This document shows positions 1 to 5,229 of a DNA stretch of 7,883 nucleotides, one piece after another (the stretch's first letter is position 1; each line of letters opens with the position of its first letter). Below the pieces are notes generated by a model. It was not told where the DNA came from. It saw only the letters and a program-made list of their open reading frames with translations, and ran no database searches. The translations under genes and the position numbers were made by a program. Source of the DNA: an uncultured Clostridia bacterium. Its GTDB lineage: Bacteria; Bacillota; Clostridia; TANB77; CAG-508. Location: the NCBI GenBank assembly GCA_947624365.1, contig CANQJY010000048.1:1-7883 (forward strand), read 5' to 3'.

Positions 1-32
1 AAAAATTCCAGCGATTTCTCACTGGAATTTTT
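1..32 (-). terminator. Rho-independent terminator downstream of clpC
   Basis: A perfect 11-bp inverted repeat (AAAAATTCCAG / CTGGAATTTTT) lies 36 bp beyond the clpC stop. Read on the minus strand, two more pairs (one U-G, one G-C) extend the stem to 13 bp around a 6-nt loop, and it ends in a U run. On the plus strand the U-G position becomes A-C and does not pair, so the hairpin fits termination of the leftward clpC transcript best. The window ends at the U run, so the full tail is not visible. A gene entering from the left could share it. Confidence 0.8.
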
Positions 33-68
33 GCTTTCGGGTTCCTATTTTAGGACACCCTCTTTTAG

Positions 69-2510
69 TTATTCAATTACTACTTTTTCATCTTTTATTG
101 TAATATTTGTAGGTTTATTTTTCTTTAATTTTCCATCTAAAATTTCATTTGCTAAACTGTCTTCTACCAAATTTTGAATTGTTCTACGTAATGGTCTTGC
201 TCCAAAATTTTTGTCAATTCCTTTTTTAGCTATAAAATCTTTTACTTTTTCATCAATAGTAATATTATATCTTTGTTCTTTTAATCTTCTTATAACTTCT
301 TTTAACATTAAATCGATGATTTGTGTTATTTCATTATCATTTAATTTATGGAAAACTATTATTTCATCAATACGATTAATAAATTCTGGTCTCAATTCTC
401 TTTTAACAACTTCCATTACTTCTTTTTTAGTTTCTTCGTATTGCTTATTTAAATCATTTTGTGCTTCTTTTGTTACAAATCCCAAAGATTTTTTATCTGT
501 AATCATTCTCGCTCCTAAGTTTGATGTCATGATAATAACTGTATCTTTAAAGTTAACTGTTCTACCTTGGCTATCTGTTAGACGTCCATCTTCTAAAATT
601 TGTAATAACATATTCATTACATCTGGATGTGCTTTTTCTATTTCATCAAATAGAATAACAGCATATGGTTTTCTTCTGATTTTTTCTGTTAATTGACCTC
701 CATCATCAAATCCAACATATCCTGGAGGTGAGCCAATTAGCTTTGATACAGAATGTGGTTCCATATATTCTGACATGTCAATTCTTATCATTGCATTTTC
801 ATCACCAAATAAGCTTTGTGCTAATGCTTTTGATAATTCTGTTTTTCCAACTCCTGTTGGTCCTAAGAATAAAAATGATCCTATTGGTCTTTTTGGATCT
901 TTTAGTCCTACTCTTCCTCTTCTAATCGCTTTACTTACTGCTTCTACTGCTTCATTTTGACCTATTACTCTTTTATGCAATTCTTCTTCTAAATGCTTTA
1001 ATTTTTCATTTTCGTTTTGTGTGATTTTTTGAACTGGAATTCCTGTTGAATGGCTAATTACTTCTGCAATATTTTCTTCTGTTAAATTAATAACTGCTTT
1101 TGTGTTTTTGTTTTTCCATTTTGATGCTTCTTTTTCATATGTTTCTTTTAGTTGTTTTTCGCGATCTCTTAATTTTGCCGCTTTTTCAAATTTTTGGTTT
1201 AATACTGCTTCTTCTTTATCTTTTTTTACTTCTTCTATTTCTTCTTGCATTTTCTTTAAATTTTCTGGTTCTGTATATGTTTTTAATCTTGCTTTTGATG
1301 CTGCTTCATCAATTAAATCTATTGCTTTATCTGGCAAGAAGCGGTCATTCATATACCTAACAGATAATTTTACAGCTGATTCAATCGCTTGATCTGTTAT
1401 TTTTACATTATGATGTGCTTCATATTTATCTCTAATTCCTTTTAGAATTTTAATAGTATCTGATTCAGATGGTTCATTTACTGTTACAGGACTAAATCTT
1501 CTTTCTAAAGCAGAGTCTTTTTCAATATATTTACGATATTCATTTAATGTTGTTGCACCTACTAATTGAATTTCTCCTCTTGCTAATAATGGTTTCAAAA
1601 TATTTGCCGCATCAATTGCGCCTTCTGCAGCCCCTGCTCCTACAATTGTATGAATTTCATCAATAAACAAAATAATATCTCCTGCTTTTTTCACCTCATT
1701 TAAGGCCTTTTTTATTCTTTCTTCAAAATCTCCTCTGTATTTTGCTCCTGCAACCATTCCTGAAATGTCTAATGTAACAACTCTTTTATCTTTTAGAGTT
1801 TCTGGAACATCTCCACTGCTTATTTTTTGTGCTAATCCTTCTACTACAGCAGTTTTTCCAACTCCTGGTTCTCCAATTAAGCATGGATTATTTTTCGTTC
1901 TTCTCGATAAAATCTGTATTACTCTTTCAATTTCTTCTTTACGTCCAATAATAGGGTCTAATTTCCCTTCTTGTGCTTTTTTTGTTAAATCTTCACCAAA
2001 TTGATTTAATGTTGGTGTTTTATTAAAACTTTTTTGCTTAGGTGTATCTGCTTGTTTTTCTCCTCCTGTATAACTTTCACCTTCATTTATAACTTTGATG
2101 ATTTCATTGTATAGTTTAGGGATATTTACATTTAAATCTAATAATATTCTTGTTGCTACACAATCTCCTTCTTTTAAAATTCCTATTAATATATGTTCTG
2201 TGCCAATAAAGTTATATCCTAATTTTCGTGCTTCTACAAAGGCTGTTTCAATTACTCTTTTACTTCTTGGTGTAAAATCTATAATTTGTCCTATTGGCAT
2301 TTCTTTTCCAATTAATTCCTCTATTTTATGAAAAATATCTTCTTCTGTAATTTCTTGATTTTGCAATACTTTACTTGCAACACCGTTTTCTTCTTTTGCT
2401 AAACCATATAACAAGTGTTCTGTTCCAATATAATTATGTCCTAATTCCATTGCAATGTCACTTGCTATTTCAATAGCTTGGTTACAACTATTTGTAAATT
2501 TATATGTCAT
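69..2510 (-). CDS. clpC: ClpC, AAA+ unfoldase of the ClpCP protease
   Basis: Hsp100 ATPase that unfolds substrates and feeds them to ClpP in the cytoplasm. The 813 residues show the full ClpC order. Two N-domain repeats each carry GTEH (residues 29-32 and 103-106). AAA module 1 has Walker A GEPGVGKT (213-220), Walker B with D284/E285 and arginine finger ERRF (336-339). A UVR/coiled-coil middle domain spans about 415-460. AAA module 2 has Walker A GPTGVGKT (550-557), Walker B D622/E623, an LGF ClpP-docking tripeptide (676-678) and sensor-2 GARPLRR (770-776). E31 and E105 match the two phosphoarginine-contacting glutamates known in Bacillus ClpC (E32, E106), so the N-domain should still read phosphoarginine. 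The start is supported by AAGGAG on the minus strand just upstream. It is the last gene of the ctsR-mcsA-mcsB series but is separated from mcsB by 330 bp holding an opposite-strand gene. Length and motifs are normal, with no sign of decay. Confidence 0.98.
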   Translation of the reverse strand: MTYKFTNSCNQAIEIASDIAMELGHNYIGTEHLLYGLAKEENGVASKVLQNQEITEEDIFHKIEELIGKEMPIGQIIDFTPRSKRVIETAFVEARKLGYNFIGTEHILIGILKEGDCVATRILLDLNVNIPKLYNEIIKVINEGESYTGGEKQADTPKQKSFNKTPTLNQFGEDLTKKAQEGKLDPIIGRKEEIERVIQILSRRTKNNPCLIGEPGVGKTAVVEGLAQKISSGDVPETLKDKRVVTLDISGMVAGAKYRGDFEERIKKALNEVKKAGDIILFIDEIHTIVGAGAAEGAIDAANILKPLLARGEIQLVGATTLNEYRKYIEKDSALERRFSPVTVNEPSESDTIKILKGIRDKYEAHHNVKITDQAIESAVKLSVRYMNDRFLPDKAIDLIDEAASKARLKTYTEPENLKKMQEEIEEVKKDKEEAVLNQKFEKAAKLRDREKQLKETYEKEASKWKNKNTKAVINLTEENIAEVISHSTGIPVQKITQNENEKLKHLEEELHKRVIGQNEAVEAVSKAIRRGRVGLKDPKRPIGSFLFLGPTGVGKTELSKALAQSLFGDENAMIRIDMSEYMEPHSVSKLIGSPPGYVGFDDGGQLTEKIRRKPYAVILFDEIEKAHPDVMNMLLQILEDGRLTDSQGRTVNFKDTVIIMTSNLGARMITDKKSLGFVTKEAQNDLNKQYEETKKEVMEVVKRELRPEFINRIDEIIVFHKLNDNEITQIIDLMLKEVIRRLKEQRYNITIDEKVKDFIAKKGIDKNFGARPLRRTIQNLVEDSLANEILDGKLKKNKPTNITIKDEKVVIE

Positions 2511-2586
2511 AATTGTTCACACTCCTTTTTTATTTGACTATTTATATTAAATTTGGTATAATATATTTAGTAACTATATATTTTAA
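2511..2586 (-). promoter_or_regulatory. Ribosome site and weak candidate promoter of clpC
   Basis: Reading leftward, TTAAAA (2581-2586) and TATTAT (2558-2563) are 17 bp apart and resemble a weak sigma-A promoter. AAGGAG follows shortly before the clpC ATG at 2510. The -10 hexamer overlaps that of the much better rightward promoter at 2534-2562, so the two would exclude each other. There is no paired CtsR operator: one AGTCAAA half-site (2533-2539, minus) is present, and it is also the -35 of the rightward promoter. The ribosome site is clear; the promoter is a guess in very AT-rich DNA. clpC may instead depend on read-through from the ctsR promoter. Confidence 0.35.
2534..2562 (+). promoter_or_regulatory. 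Strong sigma-A promoter of the small membrane-protein gene
   Basis: TTGACT (2534-2539) and TATAAT (2557-2562) are separated by exactly 17 bp, a near-consensus housekeeping promoter pointing right. Transcription should start near 2569, giving a leader of about 74 nt before the ATG at 2643. It lies just upstream of clpC but faces away from it. Confidence 0.85.
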
Positions 2587-2637
2587 GTCTATTTATAGAC
2601 TTTAGCCCAACTTTTGTTGGAGAGGTCCCGAGGAGGG
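2585..2637 (+). promoter_or_regulatory. Structured 5' leader with two hairpins before the small membrane-protein gene
   Basis: Two hairpins are visible in the predicted leader. The first is AAGTCTA-TTTA-TAGACTT (2585-2602, 7 bp). The second is CCAAC-TTTT-GTTGG (2607-2620, 5 bp). CCC triplets at 2606-2608 and 2627-2629 could pair with the GGG of the Shine-Dalgarno (2635-2637), which would allow control of translation. I do not recognise a known riboswitch class. The hairpins are seen directly; a regulatory role is inference. Confidence 0.4.
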
Positions 2638-2642
2638 TATAT

Positions 2643-2822
2643 ATGCTATATGTTTTTCTCTTTATTGCAGGTATACTTAACGTATGCATCTTTGGATGTA
2701 CCTTTTCGATACTTACTTTGAAAAAAGTAAGTACTGAAAAATTACTGAAAAATATTAAGGAAATCTTAATTCTTTCAGTTGTATCGTTAGTGTTCATAAT
2801 ACTTGCAATGTTGCTTTATTAG
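2643..2822 (+). CDS. Small two-helix membrane protein, antisense within the mcsB-clpC gap
   Basis: A 59-residue protein (MLYVFLFIAG...LAMLLY) that I do not recognise. Residues 2-26 and 41-59 are strongly hydrophobic and of membrane-spanning length. They are joined by a charged linker (27-40) with five Lys and two Glu. The positive-inside rule puts this linker in the cytoplasm and both ends outside, giving a membrane hairpin. Two Cys (C15, C19) lie in helix 1. It is a real gene by its signals: a near-consensus sigma-A promoter at 2534-2562, a strong AGGAGGG ribosome site about 5 nt before the ATG, and a GC-rich terminator starting at the stop codon. It is encoded opposite to the ctsR operon, in the gap between mcsB and clpC, running away from clpC and converging on mcsB. 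Its function is unknown. Size and architecture would fit a small stress-membrane protein or a hydrophobic type I toxin, but no antitoxin RNA was identified. Confidence 0.82.
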   Translation: MLYVFLFIAGILNVCIFGCTFSILTLKKVSTEKLLKNIKEILILSVVSLVFIILAMLLY

Positions 2823-2848
2823 TCCCCTCACTGGGGACTATTATTTTT
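2820..2848 (+). terminator. Rho-independent terminator of the small membrane-protein gene
   Basis: A perfect 8-bp stem TAGTCCCC (2820-2827) / GGGGACTA (2833-2840) with a 5-nt loop is followed by TTATTTTT. The stop codon TAG lies in the stem's left arm, and the U run overlaps the last codons of mcsB on the other strand. On the minus strand the same hairpin lies directly after the mcsB stop but is followed by ATAAAG, not a U run. It should therefore stop rightward transcripts while letting leftward mcsB-clpC read-through pass. Confidence 0.88.
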
Positions 2849-3836
2849 GCATAATTTGCTTCATTACCTCAGCTCTTTTAATATCTAATTCCAATGTTTC
2901 ATATTGATTCCCTAAATATTTTTGTAAATTTGCAGGTTTACTATATAGACACATTTCTTGAATTTTACTATCTGTTAATTCTTTCAAAATTCCTAAATCT
3001 GTTCCTAATTTTAAAATTTCAATATGTTCTTTTGCTTCTTCTAACCCTAATCTTCTACAATTTAATAAAATTCCATAACTTCTATAAATTTTATCTTCTA
3101 AACGTATACCATCTTTTGCTAAAAATTTCCTAACTTCTCTTTCTTGTTCCATTACTTTTTGAGTAATTACTTGTATTCCTTGAATAATTTCTGTCTCTGT
3201 AATTCCTAAAGTTTTAGAATTTGATATTTCATATATATTCTCATTTTGTTCAATTGCTTTAATATTAACTTCAAAACTACTTAATGCATCAAATATTGAC
3301 CTGATATTTCTTGTTTGAGCTAATCCTGAAAGTTGTAGTATAACAGAAGCTTTTAAGCCTGTACCACAATTATTTGGATATGATGTTAAATATCCATAAT
3401 TTTTATTTTTGCTATATCCTAACACCTCGTCCAATTTTTTGTCTAATTCAATAGCATATTGTAAAGTATTTTCTAATTCTAATCCACTACTAAAAACTTG
3501 TATTTTTAAGTGATCTTCTTCATTCAATAATATACATATATTTTCTTCATCATTTAACAAAATACAATTAGTTCCAGTTCTATTTTTTGCAAATTGCTCT
3601 GTTATTAATTTTTTTTCAACTAAAGTTTGCTTTGTAAGTTCGTCCATGTCTGATAATTTAAAAAATTGTAGTCCAAATCCAATAGCATATAACTGCTCTT
3701 GGATTTTTTCATGTAATTGATTTATTTGTTCTTTTGTTCTTAAATAAAATGGAAAACCTTGTATGTTTCTAGAAAATCTAATTCTTGTACTGAGTACAAC
3801 ATCTGAATCTTTGCCACTTTGTAAATACCAATTCAT
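2841..3836 (-). CDS. mcsB: McsB-family protein-arginine kinase homologue, catalytic residues missing (probable pseudokinase)
   Basis: McsB is a phosphagen-kinase-fold enzyme that, with McsA, phosphorylates arginine on CtsR and misfolded proteins, marking them for ClpCP. This 331-residue protein keeps the fold landmarks: STRIRFSRN (16-24), NEEDH (105-109), GTGLKASV (158-165), EISNSKTLG (203-211) and YRSYGIL (251-257). The chemistry appears lost. Where Bacillus McsB has TSCPTNVGTG, this has TSYPNNCGTG (151-160), so catalytic Cys167 is Tyr153. The GEGSEAVG loop with catalytic Glu212 is replaced by a loop about 5 residues shorter (EQNE, 196-199). The HLPA segment after the active site reads QLSG. 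The allosteric phosphoarginine motif RDxxRA reads LDIKRA (317-322). The frame is uninterrupted and the ribosome site (AAGGAGG, overlapping the mcsA stop) is strong, so it is expressed, not a broken gene. It starts 12 bp after mcsA. The comparison uses the Bacillus sequence from memory. Family assignment is firm; loss of activity is inferred. Confidence 0.93.
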   Translation of the reverse strand: MNWYLQSGKDSDVVLSTRIRFSRNIQGFPFYLRTKEQINQLHEKIQEQLYAIGFGLQFFKLSDMDELTKQTLVEKKLITEQFAKNRTGTNCILLNDEENICILLNEEDHLKIQVFSSGLELENTLQYAIELDKKLDEVLGYSKNKNYGYLTSYPNNCGTGLKASVILQLSGLAQTRNIRSIFDALSSFEVNIKAIEQNENIYEISNSKTLGITETEIIQGIQVITQKVMEQEREVRKFLAKDGIRLEDKIYRSYGILLNCRRLGLEEAKEHIEILKLGTDLGILKELTDSKIQEMCLYSKPANLQKYLGNQYETLELDIKRAEVMKQIMQK

Positions 3837-3848
3837 ATATTTCCCTCC

Positions 3849-4382
3849 TTATTTTGATAATTTTTTAATTTCATCCCTAATTTTTGCTGCATCTTCATAT
3901 CGTTCCTCTTTGATTGCTTCTTTTAAATCTTTTTCTAATTTTTCTAATTTATTTTCTTGTTCTGGTTCTTTTTCCTTTTTAGTTGAAGTCTTTTTGATAT
4001 TAATCTTTTTTTCAGGGATTTCACCTAATCTTCCTATATGCCTATTAGATCCTTGCATTCTTTTTAATATAGGATCTAATCTACTTTCAAATGTTTCATA
4101 ACAGTCTGGACAACCTAATCTTCCATTATTAACAATGTCATCAAAACTTAATCCACAACTTTTACATGTTATATCTTTTACTTCATTTAATAACATTGGG
4201 AAATCTTCAAAAATTCCTCCAAATAAACTTGGAAAATCTAATCCCATATCAAAATTCATTTGTTCTGTAATTCCTAATTCTCTACTACATTCTTCACATA
4301 AATGCATTTCTTTTCTAACCCCATTTATATTTTCAGAATAACGAACATTTGCCTCTCTTTGTTTACAATTTTCACATAACAT
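3849..4382 (-). CDS. mcsA: McsA, zinc-binding activator of McsB
   Basis: McsA binds metal and, in Bacillus, activates McsB and helps release CtsR from DNA. The 177 residues contain four CxxC pairs: C3/C6, C29/C32, C73/C76 and C91/C94 (GRLGCPDCYETF). A Lys/Glu-rich linker follows (about 121-145), then a C-terminal UVR motif (about 146-177, with RYEDAAKIRDEIKKL) of the type also found in ClpC and UvrB. Length is close to the roughly 185 residues usual for the family, and all cysteine pairs are intact, unlike the degenerate mcsB next door. The ATG lies 1 bp beyond the ctsR stop, and its GGAGGGG ribosome site is inside the end of ctsR, so translation is probably coupled. It is co-transcribed from the CtsR-controlled promoter. 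Confidence 0.96.
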   Translation of the reverse strand: MLCENCKQREANVRYSENINGVRKEMHLCEECSRELGITEQMNFDMGLDFPSLFGGIFEDFPMLLNEVKDITCKSCGLSFDDIVNNGRLGCPDCYETFESRLDPILKRMQGSNRHIGRLGEIPEKKINIKKTSTKKEKEPEQENKLEKLEKDLKEAIKEERYEDAAKIRDEIKKLSK

Positions 4383-4383
4383 A

Positions 4384-4842
4384 TTAACCCCTCCAATCCA
4401 TATTTATTAACATATTTTTGAAAATTCTTGCTCTTACTTGATCTTTAATAGAGCTTTCTAATTTTAAAACATTATCACTTGTTGCTACCCTTAGTAGTCT
4501 TGCCTGTTCTTCATCTAATAAACTATATGATAGCAAATTAGATATCATGATTTCTGCATCCATTTGTGATATACTATCACCTATTTCTTCTGTAAATCCA
4601 AAAAATAGATCATCTTCATTCAATAATCTCTTTTTTATAATAATGCTACCTCCACCGCCACGCCTACTTTCTACATAATAACCTTGTGTTGGCTTAAATC
4701 GTGTTGATATCACATAATTGATTTGTGATGGCACACAATTAAATTTATGTGCAAGTTCATTTCTTTGAAATTCAATTTCATCACATTCACTTTGATCAAT
4801 CATATCTTTAATAAATTGTTCAATTATATCTGACATTCGCAT
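4384..4842 (-). CDS. ctsR: CtsR, class III heat-shock repressor
   Basis: Dimeric DNA-binding repressor of clp genes that releases DNA on heat or protein stress. The 152 residues start with SDIIEQFI (4-11). The winged helix-turn-helix has CVPSQINYVISTRF (36-49), and its wing reads ESRRGGGGS (58-66). This glycine-rich wing is the known heat sensor, and the Arg just before it (R61) matches the DNA-contacting Arg targeted by McsB in Bacillus and Geobacillus. The C-terminal half (about 80-152) is the dimerisation/regulatory domain. The ATG at 4842 has GAGGTG 5 nt upstream; a second in-frame ATG at codon 3 would be worse spaced. It is first in the operon and preceded by its own operator, so it is autoregulated. 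Confidence 0.97.
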   Translation of the reverse strand: MRMSDIIEQFIKDMIDQSECDEIEFQRNELAHKFNCVPSQINYVISTRFKPTQGYYVESRRGGGGSIIIKKRLLNEDDLFFGFTEEIGDSISQMDAEIMISNLLSYSLLDEEQARLLRVATSDNVLKLESSIKDQVRARIFKNMLINMDWRG

Positions 4843-4868
4843 ATTATCACCTCTTTATTTTTTATTAA

Positions 4869-4891
4869 TTTGACTTTGACTTTCTTTGACC
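4869..4891 (-). promoter_or_regulatory. CtsR operator with three half-sites
   Basis: On the minus strand GGTCAAA (4885-4891) is followed after 3 nt by AGTCAAA (4875-4881), the classic CtsR tandem heptamer. A third GTCAAA (4869-4874) abuts it directly. The array begins about 4 nt after the predicted transcription start, where bound CtsR would block RNA polymerase. It supports autorepression of the whole operon. Confidence 0.93.
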
Positions 4892-4901
4892 TTACAAAAT
4901 A

Positions 4902-4929
4902 ATTATACTCTCTTTTATATGTTTTTCAA
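4902..4929 (-). promoter_or_regulatory. Sigma-A promoter of the ctsR operon
   Basis: Reading leftward, TTGAAA (4924-4929) and TATAAT (4902-4907) are separated by 16 bp. The expected start is near 4895, immediately upstream of the CtsR operator and about 50 nt before the ctsR ATG. The perfect -10 and the adjoining operator make this the operon's main promoter. Confidence 0.82.
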
Positions 4930-4983
4930 AATCTATTATTTGTCATTTTTATGTGTTTTTTCTCATTTTTCTTGTTATTTTGT

Positions 4984-5148
4984 TTATTTTCTTCCTTTTT
5001 CGTTCTTTTTTGTTGTTTTATCTAATTCTTCTGCCCTCTCTTTTTGCTTTGATGGAGGTATCCATGCAAAATAACTAGATATAAATTCCCCATATGCTGT
5101 TACATCTTCCCCTTCTCCATTATCAAAAGTTTGTTGTTTTCTATCCAT
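4984..5148 (-). CDS. Small uncharacterised protein upstream of ctsR
   Basis: A 54-residue frame beginning MDRKQQTFDNGEGEDV and ending in a Lys-rich tail (KKNEKGRK). I do not recognise it. The N-terminal half is acidic and has a short aromatic core (YGEFISSYFAWIPPS, 19-33). The C-terminal half is a charged helix-like stretch. There is no signal peptide, membrane segment or Cys. The start is supported by AAGGTGA 5 nt upstream of the ATG. It lies on the same strand as ctsR, with its stop 141 bp before the ctsR ATG, and is divergent from ylbJ. No clear promoter or terminator is visible, so read-through into the ctsR promoter region is possible. Divergence from a sporulation gene hints at a sporulation role, but nothing in the sequence proves it. 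Confidence 0.65.
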   Translation of the reverse strand: MDRKQQTFDNGEGEDVTAYGEFISSYFAWIPPSKQKERAEELDKTTKKNEKGRK

Positions 5149-5181
5149 AAAATCACCTTCAATATATTTATGAACTAAACT

Positions 5182-5212
5182 TGTATAATTTATACATTAA
5201 TTTGCATATAAA
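5182..5212 (+). promoter_or_regulatory. Divergent intergenic region with a 15-bp palindrome and candidate sigma-E promoter of ylbJ
   Basis: The 81 bp between the two divergent genes holds a perfect dyad, TGTATAA-T-TTATACA (5182-5196). Overlapping it, GTATAATT (5183-5190) and CATATAAA (5205-5212) are 14 bp apart, loosely like the mother-cell sigma-E pattern; Bacillus ylbJ is sigma-E dependent. Matches are partial, and the resulting leader would be only about 10 nt. The dyad is directly visible; the promoter call is weak in such AT-rich sequence. Confidence 0.3.
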
Positions 5213-5229
5213 TTGTGTAGGTGATTAAT

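Noticed and set aside
2533..2539. CtsR operator for clpC
   Set aside because: Only one AGTCAAA half-site is present; no second half-site occurs at the 3-bp spacing, and the bases are explained by the -35 of the rightward promoter.
2567..2797. Open frame of 76 codons on the minus strand between mcsB and clpC
   Set aside because: It has no ribosome site before its ATG and overlaps the opposite-strand 59-codon gene, which has promoter, Shine-Dalgarno, membrane-protein character and terminator.
4886..5074. Open frame of 62 codons on the plus strand
   Set aside because: It runs antisense through the ctsR promoter and the 54-codon gene, is Phe-rich as expected from poly-T sequence, and lacks a ribosome site.
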